This document shows positions 51,650 through 59,848 of a stretch of DNA of 64,000 bases, in pieces (positions within the stretch are counted from its first letter, which is position 1; each line of letters starts with the position of its first letter). The position numbers and the translations under genes are program-made. The notes beneath the pieces are model-generated. The model saw only the letters and a program-made list of their open reading frames with translations. It did no database searches and was not told where the DNA came from. Source of the DNA: Bacteroidia bacterium (lineage in GTDB: Bacteria; Bacteroidota; Bacteroidia; J057); the NCBI GenBank assembly GCA_030430205.1, contig JAUIGE010000028.1, positions 1-64,000 on the forward strand, written 5' to 3'.

Positions 51650-53701
51650 TTAAGGTGAAAAAACATCTTCATAAAAGCTGAGGCTGAGGTCATCTATATA
51701 AATGATTCCTGGCTTCTCATCCGGATAGGAGAAGAATAATTTCAGGTATTCCTTCGCTTTTTCCCTTTGAGGCAGCGAAAACTCAAAAAGCATTTTTTGC
51801 CATTTCTCATCCGGGGCCAGTTGCATAGATAAAGAGAGGAGATTTTGCTCGGTATAACGATCTCCCAGAAAGCTCCATAGCTTTATTTCACGGGCTCCTG
51901 AGCAACTATCGGGATGTGCCAACAAGCAGACTTCGCCCTTTATTTTCCACGGTTTTTCTGTATCTATGAGGCCCAGGTCGCGGACGGGCAGCAGGAACCC
52001 CTGGCTAAATCTTTTTTTCTCACCCAGTCGGGTCGCTCCTTTTCCGGATTTTGACAGATACAGGCTGCTGTCACAAGGCTGGGTATTTTCAAAGGAAGTA
52101 AACCAGCGGATGGTGTCCGCCTCTCGTTCCTGATGCCATCCTATGAGGCTATTGCGCCTGTAAATCAGGTAATTGTTGCCTTCATAGATTTGTTCAAAAT
52201 AGTCAAAAAAACAGGGTTTTTTGTGGGCGAGCGCTACCTGCTGCTCTTTGAAAAGGATAAGATGCCTGACCTTTTTACTTTCTGTAAATTCCAGCAGCTG
52301 ATCGGGTTTTTCGAGGTACTTTTTCCATGGAAAAGTAATGCCTCTCCTTTGAAAGTAAACCAGCCCTTCATTGGGAGCCAGGCCTGCGGGGAGCAGGATG
52401 GCTTCATCACGGGCCAGGGGAAGGCTATCCGATTCTATCATCGCCTCCTTCAACCAATTGCTTTCGGGTCCCTTGACTATGTTTTTGTATTTGCACCTCA
52501 GGCGGTACTGCTGTTCGGCCTGCTTTATTCCCAGGTAAAAGCAGAAAGCCAGTGCGAGCAGCAGAAAAACATTCAGCTTGATGGTAATTTTTGCCCAGAC
52601 TTTCCCCCAAATGATGGCCGCCGCTGCAAGGGCAAACATCAGGATCGGAAAGAGAATATTGATGAGGTAATAGTCATGAGCGATCAACTGATTGCCCATC
52701 AGGTAAATCCCTGCCAGGCCGCCAAGCAGAAATCCCAGCGCGAGCAGGGCGTACTTTCCTGCTTTTTTTCGGAAAAAAAATCCGCCCGCAAATGCCCCTG
52801 CAAGGCATAGCAGGGCCAGGCCATAGCCTGGCAGGCTGAGGTAATCGAATTGCCATTCGGCGAGTACCTGGTCAAGCAGATAGCTTTTTATCTCCCCCCA
52901 ACTCCCGCTGAGTGGATTGGCTTTACTCAGAAAAATATAGCTGTCATAAGCTTTTTGAAGGTATTTGATGTAAAAATAATAGCCCAAAATGCTCCCCATG
53001 CCTGCGGCTGCGTGCGCCAGCAAAACAGCAACGTGTTTTTTCCAGTGAAGACCGCCTTTCCGATACATCGCATGCAAAAGAAAGACAACCAAAAAGGGTA
53101 AATAAAAACTGACCAACAGTTTGGTCAGGGCTGCAAAAACGCCTATCCAAAGCGCCAGGAGCGCCTTTTTCAGCTTGCTTTCTTCTTTTTCTGCAAAATA
53201 CACAGCCTGACAAAAGCCTATAACCAACAGGGAAAAGCCAGCGATATCAGGCAAATAATTGAAGCTGTAGTACATCAGCAAAGGAGAGCAAAAGGCAAAT
53301 AAAAGCGGCAGCAGACTGAGCCACATATTTTTAGAAAAATCAAAAATAAGCCTGCAAAGGCTCAGCAAAGCCACAAACCACAAACTGAGGGTAATCAGCT
53401 TGTACAAAAGCGGAATCTGGGCCTTGCCAAAGAGAAGCGCAAGCAAAGCTGTCAGGTAGCTTTGAAGAGGTAATTCTATGCCGACTACCTGGTCGATGGG
53501 CAGGACAGAAAAGCTTTGGGGTTTGAAAAAATGAAAGCCATTTTCATAAAACTGAAAGGCGACAGACAGCCGGTCAGCCTGGGCCCAGGCATGGATGGGA
53601 AGCAGCAATTCCTGGTAGACAGGCTGGTAATACCAAAGACATTGCAGCAGGAAAATGATTCCCACTATTGCTGTCAACCATCTTTTGCGGCTTTTTTTCA
53701 T
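51650..53701 (-). CDS. Polytopic membrane glycosyltransferase-like protein (GT39/ArnT-type)
   Basis: 683 aa. About ten hydrophobic helices in the first 390 residues, with an early acidic motif in HAWAQADRLSVAFQFYENGF (a first-loop Asp typical of GT-C enzymes) and PIDQVVGIELPLQSYL. The last 290 residues form a soluble domain with Ig or carbohydrate-binding-like strands (GIIYIDDLSLSFYEDVF). It probably transfers a sugar from a polyprenyl carrier on the periplasmic face; the acceptor is unknown. The start overlaps the upstream methyltransferase stop by 4 bp (ATGA), so the two are coupled. Confidence 0.82.
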   Translation of the reverse strand: MKKSRKRWLTAIVGIIFLLQCLWYYQPVYQELLLPIHAWAQADRLSVAFQFYENGFHFFKPQSFSVLPIDQVVGIELPLQSYLTALLALLFGKAQIPLLYKLITLSLWFVALLSLCRLIFDFSKNMWLSLLPLLFAFCSPLLMYYSFNYLPDIAGFSLLVIGFCQAVYFAEKEESKLKKALLALWIGVFAALTKLLVSFYLPFLVVFLLHAMYRKGGLHWKKHVAVLLAHAAAGMGSILGYYFYIKYLQKAYDSYIFLSKANPLSGSWGEIKSYLLDQVLAEWQFDYLSLPGYGLALLCLAGAFAGGFFFRKKAGKYALLALGFLLGGLAGIYLMGNQLIAHDYYLINILFPILMFALAAAAIIWGKVWAKITIKLNVFLLLALAFCFYLGIKQAEQQYRLRCKYKNIVKGPESNWLKEAMIESDSLPLARDEAILLPAGLAPNEGLVYFQRRGITFPWKKYLEKPDQLLEFTESKKVRHLILFKEQQVALAHKKPCFFDYFEQIYEGNNYLIYRRNSLIGWHQEREADTIRWFTSFENTQPCDSSLYLSKSGKGATRLGEKKRFSQGFLLPVRDLGLIDTEKPWKIKGEVCLLAHPDSCSGAREIKLWSFLGDRYTEQNLLSLSMQLAPDEKWQKMLFEFSLPQREKAKEYLKLFFSYPDEKPGIIYIDDLSLSFYEDVFSP

Positions 53702-54972
53702 GAATGAAAATGAGGGGGATAAAGCTGTTCAGCTAGATAAATATATACTTTTTTCTCCCATGTAGTGCAGAGTAAAAAATGTATTCCTCCTTCAGAAATG
53801 CCCAGTTTTGACCGTATCTCTTTGACACTCAATTGTGCATATCGTTTGCTGATGTTCAAAGGCCCTTTTCCAAGTGCTTTCTTTATTTTTTTAGGCTGAA
53901 AAGGAAAGCTTTCCAATACGCGAAATACCCTGCCGGGGAAATTGTCCGGAACTTTTTCCGCAAAAAAATATCCCTCAGGATGATTGAATCCGCCTTTTTG
54001 GTCGGCAAAAATCCTCTGAGCCAGCTCTGCTGTTTTTCGGGCTTTGTAAAAAGCGACGTCGGGTTCGAGTATGTAGGGAAAGGGAAAGGGAGAGTTTGAG
54101 GCCTGTCCTGAGGCTTTGCGAAGGACCTGTCCTGAGGCTTTGCGAAGGATCGAGTACGAGTTCGAGTACGAATTGGGGTTTGAACTTAAAAAAGTTTGGA
54201 GTTGTCCTTTTCGAAGCATTTTTAGCTCGGTGAAAGCATTTTGCTTTTGCTGGCCGAAGATGCAATCTACCCACAGTTCCTTGCATTCATTGTCCACGGA
54301 AACGACCACGAGGCGGTATAGCTCGTGCTGAAAAATCTTTTCGGCCTCTGCCAGGTCGAAGAGGGGAGAAAGCTTGATGAGCAGGCGTTTGCTGTGCCTG
54401 CGGATCCAGGGCAGCAGCTCCGGGATGTTAGGCTGAAGTTTTTCGGGCAAGATCTGACGTTTGCCCTGGGCGTCGCGCCGGTCGGGATCTGCATAGATCA
54501 GGTCAAAGGCCGGGCCTGTATACTGAGACAAAAAAGCTTTTGCTTTTTGGTTGCGCACTTCGACCTGCAAAAGCTTCAGCTTTTGGAAGTTGTGCGCCGT
54601 GATGGCGGCGAGTCTTTCATCTGCTTCCAGGGCGATGCCTGATTGGAATTTTTTACCCAAATAAAAACTGTCTACCCCCAATCCGCAGCAAAGATCGAGA
54701 AAACGATCCCCTGAAATATCCTTCAAAGCGGCTGTCGCTTCACTGCTGGATTGCTCCAAAGCACGTGATGGGATAAGTGCCCTGGCCGCATAATAGGAGG
54801 GCAATTTCTTTTCGCTTTTTTGAAGATTATTGATTTGGGCGTAAACTAAAGCTGGAAATTGCGCGTTACCCTTTCGTGATAATGCGAGTTTTACTACCTT
54901 TTCTTTGAGATTTTTTTCGATAAAATCTACAATTAGAGGCTCATTTAGCAGGTTGATTTCTTCAAAGCTCAT
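53698..54972 (-). CDS. Class I SAM-dependent methyltransferase with C-terminal THUMP-like domain
   Basis: 424 aa. SAM-binding motif FLDLCCGLGVDSFYLG (near 90-105), acidic ALEADERLA, and catalytic-type LIYADPDRRDAQGKR (near 157). The C-terminal part (KALGKGPLNISKRYAQLSVK, EIRSKLGISEGGIHFLL) is the THUMP-like domain paired with this methyltransferase, so a nucleic-acid substrate is likely. Between about residues 264 and 300 there is an inserted low-complexity stretch (NSYSNSYS, then RKASGQVLRKASGQA) coded by dispersed repeats. Confidence 0.87.
   Translation of the reverse strand: MSFEEINLLNEPLIVDFIEKNLKEKVVKLALSRKGNAQFPALVYAQINNLQKSEKKLPSYYAARALIPSRALEQSSSEATAALKDISGDRFLDLCCGLGVDSFYLGKKFQSGIALEADERLAAITAHNFQKLKLLQVEVRNQKAKAFLSQYTGPAFDLIYADPDRRDAQGKRQILPEKLQPNIPELLPWIRRHSKRLLIKLSPLFDLAEAEKIFQHELYRLVVVSVDNECKELWVDCIFGQQKQNAFTELKMLRKGQLQTFLSSNPNSYSNSYSILRKASGQVLRKASGQASNSPFPFPYILEPDVAFYKARKTAELAQRIFADQKGGFNHPEGYFFAEKVPDNFPGRVFRVLESFPFQPKKIKKALGKGPLNISKRYAQLSVKEIRSKLGISEGGIHFLLCTTWEKKVYIYLAEQLYPPHFHS
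54101..54150. repeat. Two tandem copies of a 25-bp dispersed repeat inside a CDS
   Basis: GCCTGTCCTGAGGCTTTGCG plus AAGGA (54101-54125), then a copy from 54126 to 54150. It is related to GCCTGCCCTGAGCTTGTCGA at 62376. A run of GAGTACGAGTTC-type hexamers follows to about 54170. The frame is kept: each copy encodes LRKASGQ. Confidence 0.85.
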
Positions 54973-55002
54973 CTTTAGCAGTCTCTTGTCAACATTTTTT
55001 CT

Positions 55003-55010
55003 TATTTTTG
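55003..55010 (+). promoter_or_regulatory. Candidate -7 box (TATTTTTG)
   Basis: TAnnTTTG match 41 nt upstream of the small lipoprotein ATG at 55052. Confidence 0.4.
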
Positions 55011-55051
55011 CCTAATAACGACTTCATGTGTCAAATCAAAAAGTCATCCTT

Positions 55052-55174
55052 ATGAAAATTGTAAAAAAAATCGTCATTGTTATTATGCTAGTAGGCTTTG
55101 TTGCTGCTATTTCGACTTCTTGCACAAGTAGCCGGAATGTCTGTCAGGCTAAGAAGATAGGTAACCACCGATAA
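55052..55174 (+). CDS. 40-aa small lipoprotein
   Basis: Signal helix MKIVKKIVIVIMLVGFVAAI, lipobox ISTSC (Cys near 28), then TSSRNVCQAKKIGNHR. Small Cys-containing lipoproteins of this style are common in Bacteroidota and often abundant. A -7 box lies upstream and a strong terminator follows 23 bp after the stop, so it forms its own transcript. Function unknown. Confidence 0.8.
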   Translation: MKIVKKIVIVIMLVGFVAAISTSCTSSRNVCQAKKIGNHR

Positions 55175-55197
55175 ATTAGCATATAAATACAATAGTT

Positions 55198-55235
55198 AAC
55201 CGCCCGGGCAAACAAGTCCGGGCGGTTTTCGTTTT
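55198..55235 (+). terminator. Strong intrinsic terminator after the small lipoprotein
   Basis: Perfect 10-bp arms AACCGCCCGG (55198-55207) and CCGGGCGGTT (55218-55227), followed by TTCGTTTTTTT. Confidence 0.93.
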
Positions 55236-55279
55236 TTTTACCCCAAAATTTGTTCATACCATTTTGTCTTTTCCCTGTT

Positions 55280-55287
55280 TAACTTTG
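55280..55287 (+). promoter_or_regulatory. Candidate -7 box (TAACTTTG) for porZ
   Basis: TAnnTTTG match 23 nt upstream of the porZ ATG. Confidence 0.4.
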
Positions 55288-55309
55288 GGCAATTCTAATT
55301 TTTTATTTC

Positions 55310-57616
55310 ATGTTAAGACATATCATTCTTCTGCTTCTCGGTACTTTGTTTGCTACCTCTATCCTCCAGGGACAAAATGGACTTCAAATTGGAGAGTGGC
55401 AGGATTATATCAGCCACAGACAAGCACTTCAGCTTGTTTACAGAAATGGTGAGACCTACACCATCACAAGAGGAGGGATGTTTAGCTACAAACACAGCTC
55501 CCAGGAGATTCGGACTTTCTCCACCATCCAGCAATTGCATTCTACAGATCCATCTACCATCTATCACGATGAGGTTTCGGGGATCATCTTTGTAGGATTT
55601 GAAGATGGCACCATCAATTTCTTTGAAGATCCCGACGATATGCGCTTCCTGACGGATATCCGGCGCAACAACTTCTTCACCCAAAAGGAAATCAATGATT
55701 TTGCGGGTGACGGAAACCGGCTGTATGTCGCCACGGATTTTGGGGTGGTGGTCTACGATCTGAAAAACTTCCTCACCGTTTTTACCATCACCCAGATGGG
55801 CGAAAACCCCTCCAAATCGCCTGTGCAGAGCATCAGCCTGAGCAATGGCAAGGTGTGGATTTCGCTGGGCGAATTTGGCCTGTATACCGCGCCTACCAAT
55901 TCCATCAACCTGTCCGATCCTACTGTCTGGGAGCGGCAGGATGGCCAAAATGGCCTTCCTATGATAGATGCTTTGGATATTGCCAGCCTGGGCGATGAGG
56001 TTTTTGTGCGGGTAGATACGACCGTGTATAAGCGTAACCCGGACGGCAACTGGGCGATTGACGCTTATTTTGATGATACATGGGACTACCTCAGCGCCCA
56101 GCAGGGCGCGATCTCTGCTTCCCGCAACTCCCGTACCCGCACCCGAAAAATTTCGGGAGAGGAGCGCGAGTCCAACACACTCGGAAAAATACTGTCCAGT
56201 GCTGTCGTCGCAGACACGGTCTTCTTTGCCAACAATTTCAATGGCATCCATCTCCTCCCTGGAAAGGGCGTACCTGTGCAGGAGGTGGTTCCTGCCGGTC
56301 CCTATTCCAATAACTGCACCCGCATTGTTGCGGGTAATGGGGAGTTTTATGTCGCGCCCAAAGGGCACGATGAGGCCTATAACCCCTCTCCTGATGCCAG
56401 TGGCATCTTTTACTACAACCCCAGCGATGGTTGGACACTGCTCAATAAATTTCAGGGCACCTTGCCCGATGAGGGAATGAATGAGCGATTTGCGCGCGCA
56501 TATTATGATGTAAACAGCCGACAGGCTTACCTGGGCTCCTGGGGGCAGGGAATCATGCTCCTGAAAGACGGGCAGCCGCTGGCTACCTATACCTGCGAAA
56601 ATTCAGGCCTCAGCCATGTAAGCGCCACCTGCAATGCAAATGACGATCAAAATACCCGCGTCAGCGGCATGGCTCTCGACCAAAATGGAACCTTCTGGGT
56701 GAGCATGTCCTTTGCACAGGAACCTTTGGTGGCGATGAAAGCAGATGGCAGTTGGGTGAAATTTCCCGGTAATCGCTTTGTCAACGCCAATTTCATTGAC
56801 ATGATTATAGATGACTATGGCACCAAATGGATTCTCAACCGCAAAAATGGCATCCAGATTTTCAATGAAAACGGTACCATAGACGATTTTACTGACGACA
56901 TCAACTTCCGCCTGACATCAGGCCTGAATCAGGGTTTTTTACCCTCAGACAATGTGCTTTCTATCGCCAAAGACAAAGACGGTTTTATCTGGGTGGGTTC
57001 AGATATTGGCGTTACGGTCTTTTTTGACCCCTTTTCTATCTCTCAGGGGAGGCCGATAGACGCCAGCTGTCCGGTCTTCAACCTGCGCTGTCTGCTCAAA
57101 GATGAGCAGATCAACGCCATCGCCGTAGACGGCGGCAACCGCAAATGGATGGGCACCAACAATGGTGTCTTCCTGGTCTCCGAAGACGGAGATGAGCTGA
57201 TCGCCAACTTCAGGACGGACAACAGTCCGCTGCTCTCCAACAAGGTGTTGGATGTGACAGTCGATGGCAGCACAGGCGAAGTCTTCTTCGCCACCGACAA
57301 AGGCCTGATCTCCTATCAGGGAGATGCGACAGAAGGCGCTTCGCGCTGTACAGATGTGCTCGTCTACCCCAATCCGGTCTTCCATAGCTTCGATGGCCTG
57401 ATCACCATACGCGGCTCCGCGTCCAGCTCCAAAGTGCGCATCACCACAGTGACGGGCATGCTCGTCAAGGAGTTGACAGCAGAAGGTGGCACCGCCACCT
57501 GGGATGGCTATGACCTCTATGGCAACCGGGTAGCCTCAGGGATTTACCTGGCGCTGATTTCGCGGAATGATGGGGAAAGGGCTTGTGTGGGGAAGTTTTC
57601 GGTGATTAATCGGTAG
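55310..57616 (+). CDS. porZ: Type IX secretion system anionic LPS carrier/shuttle protein PorZ
   Basis: 768 aa. Signal peptide LLLLGTLFATSILQG. Two beta-propeller halves are visible as repeated regulator-propeller units (GGMFSYKHSSQEIRTFSTIQ, DGFIWVGSDIGVTVFFDP, NRKWMGTNNGVFLVSEDG). The start IGEWQDYISHRQALQLVYRN is characteristic of PorZ. The C-terminus (VLVYPNPVFHSFDGLITIRG to CVGKFSVINR) is a sorting-domain-like module that PorZ keeps. In the T9SS attachment complex PorZ supplies anionic LPS to PorU. It stands alone here, 43 kb from porU. Confidence 0.92.
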   Translation: MLRHIILLLLGTLFATSILQGQNGLQIGEWQDYISHRQALQLVYRNGETYTITRGGMFSYKHSSQEIRTFSTIQQLHSTDPSTIYHDEVSGIIFVGFEDGTINFFEDPDDMRFLTDIRRNNFFTQKEINDFAGDGNRLYVATDFGVVVYDLKNFLTVFTITQMGENPSKSPVQSISLSNGKVWISLGEFGLYTAPTNSINLSDPTVWERQDGQNGLPMIDALDIASLGDEVFVRVDTTVYKRNPDGNWAIDAYFDDTWDYLSAQQGAISASRNSRTRTRKISGEERESNTLGKILSSAVVADTVFFANNFNGIHLLPGKGVPVQEVVPAGPYSNNCTRIVAGNGEFYVAPKGHDEAYNPSPDASGIFYYNPSDGWTLLNKFQGTLPDEGMNERFARAYYDVNSRQAYLGSWGQGIMLLKDGQPLATYTCENSGLSHVSATCNANDDQNTRVSGMALDQNGTFWVSMSFAQEPLVAMKADGSWVKFPGNRFVNANFIDMIIDDYGTKWILNRKNGIQIFNENGTIDDFTDDINFRLTSGLNQGFLPSDNVLSIAKDKDGFIWVGSDIGVTVFFDPFSISQGRPIDASCPVFNLRCLLKDEQINAIAVDGGNRKWMGTNNGVFLVSEDGDELIANFRTDNSPLLSNKVLDVTVDGSTGEVFFATDKGLISYQGDATEGASRCTDVLVYPNPVFHSFDGLITIRGSASSSKVRITTVTGMLVKELTAEGGTATWDGYDLYGNRVASGIYLALISRNDGERACVGKFSVINR

Positions 57617-57619
57617 GGC

Positions 57620-59281
57620 TTAGCGCATTTCGATGCGCTCTACCCACTGCCCCTGCTCATCTACGATGAGCAAAAAGTACATGCCAGCGGCATATTCTCC
57701 CATCTCCAGCTGATGCAGGGAGCTCCCTGCCTGGAGTTGCAATGGCTGCCGGAGCAGCACCTGCCCGCTTGCTGAAAGCAAGCTGAGATGGGCCAGGCCC
57801 GCCTCCCGGCGGTGAAAACGAAGGCTAATGCCTTCAGCCTTGCGTGCAGGAACAGGAAAAGCTTCCAGGCTATTTTCCCTATACTGAAAGCTCAGCAGGA
57901 CTTCCTGGGAGAACTGGCGGTTGCCCGCAGCATCTATCGCTACCAGGCGGTAGCTGGCTTCGCCGATCAGCGGCGCTTCATCCCGCAGCATATAGCTCGC
58001 CCCCGGGCGATCCATGGGAAGTTGGCCTATGCCCACAAAGGCCTCTCCCGGCGCTGCGCGCTCGATCTCAAAGCCGACGAAGTCGGAGTATTCGCTATCC
58101 TGCCACCGCAGTTCTACTGCCCTGGGGCCAGGCGTAGCCTGGAGGGAGAGATTGCCCAGGGCAAGGATGGAGGGCTGGGACTTCATCACGTGGAGGCCAC
58201 GGGTGATATCTGAGGCGATGATATTGCCGGAAGGCAGGTAGGGATATACCCCCCAGCAGCCGTCATATCCGCTATAGTTGCTGTTGTTGGGTTCTGTGTC
58301 ATAGTAGCTGACATTCACGGGTTGGGTAGGATCGCTGATGTTGTAGATCTGCACACCTTCATGATAGTAGGAAATGTAGACGGAGTCTCCTTTGACAAAA
58401 GGATTGTGTGCGATGCTGTTGGAGGCGGTGGGAGCCAGCATGGCAGACTTGATGGTGCCTACCACAGCCGGATTGTTCATGTCGGAAATATCCAAAACCT
58501 TGAGGTAACGGTTGTGTGATTCATCTGCGAAGATGAGGTGCTGGCCATCGTCTGTGAGCCAACTGCTGTGGTTATAGCCCTGGTTGCTGTAGTTGGTAAA
58601 TGCCATCAGGGTGATCGGAAGGGTTGGAACCTGCATATCATAGGCATACAGCCCATTCCAGCCGTGTGAACAGTAAGCGGTATCATTTCTCACAAATACA
58701 TCATGGATATAGCCTCCGGGCAGGTTGATGCTGGCAAGCAAAGTCGGTGAAGCCGGATTGCTGGAGATATCCAGCACGATGATGCCGTTTCTGCGTGTAT
58801 CAGAACCGACCACATAGAGCCTTCCTGCATTTTCATCGATGAAGATATTGTGAGCTGTCTCAAAGAAAATATTGCTGTCATAGACCTTGGTGACGCGATT
58901 GGGCAGATCTGCCAGGTCAAATATCTGCAAACCCGAGGGGGTGCTGGGGTCCGTTTCATCGGCTACGCCATAGGCGTAATGGCCATAGGTCTTGAAGTCT
59001 CGCCAGAGACAGAGGGGATAGCCACCATTGATGCGGGTCACTTCCCGGGGATTGTAAGGATTGGTCACTTCCAGGAAAATGGTTCCTACCACCGTTCCCA
59101 AAATCGCGTATTCCCGCCCATTGTGGCTATATCCCCAAATGTCATTATAATAAATGCCCGAGCGATTGGGCAGGCTGTTGTCATCCCAATTGCTGTAAAG
59201 CTGCATATTGAGCGATTGCTGGGCCTGACTTAGGATACAGAAGGAGAGGAGGAGGAATAAGAGGAAGGGATGCTTTTGCAT
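57620..59281 (-). CDS. Choice-of-anchor B family surface protein with LVIVD repeats
   Basis: 553 aa, signal peptide LLFLLLSFCILSQAQ. LVIVD-type blades: GTVVGTIFLEVTNPYNPREV, GLQIFDLADLPNRVTKVYDS, NGIIVLDISSNPASPTLLAS, YLKVLDISDMNNPAVVGTIK and VQIYNISDPTQPVNVSYYDT, followed by an FN3-like domain (near 370-455). It ends in a T9SS-type sorting module (NSLEAFPVPARKAEGISLRF to VERIEMR). Surface-anchored through T9SS. The stop is 3 bp from the porZ stop (convergent). Confidence 0.88.
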   Translation of the reverse strand: MQKHPFLLFLLLSFCILSQAQQSLNMQLYSNWDDNSLPNRSGIYYNDIWGYSHNGREYAILGTVVGTIFLEVTNPYNPREVTRINGGYPLCLWRDFKTYGHYAYGVADETDPSTPSGLQIFDLADLPNRVTKVYDSNIFFETAHNIFIDENAGRLYVVGSDTRRNGIIVLDISSNPASPTLLASINLPGGYIHDVFVRNDTAYCSHGWNGLYAYDMQVPTLPITLMAFTNYSNQGYNHSSWLTDDGQHLIFADESHNRYLKVLDISDMNNPAVVGTIKSAMLAPTASNSIAHNPFVKGDSVYISYYHEGVQIYNISDPTQPVNVSYYDTEPNNSNYSGYDGCWGVYPYLPSGNIIASDITRGLHVMKSQPSILALGNLSLQATPGPRAVELRWQDSEYSDFVGFEIERAAPGEAFVGIGQLPMDRPGASYMLRDEAPLIGEASYRLVAIDAAGNRQFSQEVLLSFQYRENSLEAFPVPARKAEGISLRFHRREAGLAHLSLLSASGQVLLRQPLQLQAGSSLHQLEMGEYAAGMYFLLIVDEQGQWVERIEMR

Positions 59282-59308
59282 GGAGTGTTGGGTTAAAAAA
59301 GCAGAGGA

Positions 59309-59813
59309 CTATTTTTTGATCCGCCATGCTTTTTTCCTTATAGAATCGGAATCAATATCTCGGTTTTCAGTACAGGACAATTTTTCAGGAAAGTCCCCCA
59401 AAGTCCCGAAGGGACGCCATATTCAGCATGGGGCGAAGCCCCATGAAGGTAAATGCCTCCAATAGAAGTCCTGAAAGGACGGCATATCTTAGGAAGCCAT
59501 GGCTAATATATCGCCCTTTCAGGGCTTTAAGACCTGGTGTGAATCGAATGATCGGGCTTTGCCCGATCGTAGTATATAGCGTCCCTTCAGGACTTTGAGG
59601 ATGTTTATTATTCATGACTTTCATTTTTTGTCCTGTACTAATATCTCGGTTAATAAAAAGGCCAGCAGATTGAAAAAAATCATAAGGTTCGTCAGATTCT
59701 TTTTCAACTATATATTTGATCTTCACTTCAATAAAAGTGAATTGTTGCAGCAATTCTAATAAGAAGCTTTGCTTGCTTTGATCTTTTAGTTTAATGATAA
59801 TCTGATCCATCAT
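59309..59813 (-). pseudogene. Antitoxin-like gene split by a miniature mobile element
   Basis: From ATG at 59813 the frame reads MMDQIIIKLKDQSKQSFLLE, LLQQFTFIEVKI, EPYDFFQSAGLFINRDI, then enters the element and continues as a chimeric 142-codon frame to 59385. Left of the element the sequence resumes in the matching frame: after the duplicated 12 bp it reads DSDSIRKKAWRIKK and stops at 59309-59311. Removing 59354-59639 rebuilds a 72-aa protein ending DIDSDSIRKKAWR. That size and C-terminus resemble Bacteroidota antitoxins that pair with PIN toxins (recollection, not a search). No toxin gene lies downstream, so it was probably already an orphan. Confidence 0.8.
59366..59639. mobile_element. 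274-bp MITE-like element with TIRs, TSD and mirror-symmetric hairpins
   Basis: Flanked by direct repeats AATATCTCGGTT (59354-59365 and 59640-59651). Termini: AGTACAGGACAA (59369-59380) inverted as TTGTCCTGTACT at 59628-59639. Hairpins with GAA loops: GTCCC/GGGAC at 59403, CATGGGGC/GCCCCATG at 59427-59445, GTCCT/AGGAC at 59468. Then a central palindrome AGCCATGGCT (59495-59504). Then TTC or TTT loops: GCCCT/AGGGC at 59513, GATCGGGC/GCCCGATC at 59550-59568, GTCC/GGAC at 59581. The right half mirrors the left. No transposase inside, so it is non-autonomous. Confidence 0.88.
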
Positions 59814-59848
59814 ACCTAAACTTACGCAATTCTCTATATCGGGTCAAC

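Noticed and set aside
55313-56368. 351-codon minus-strand ORF opposite porZ
   Set aside because: Shadow frame; propeller repeats are on the plus strand.
59385-59640. C-terminal part of the 142-codon minus-strand frame (ALKGRYISHG, GLRPMLNM)
   Set aside because: Coded by the hairpins of the mobile element; not a real protein domain.
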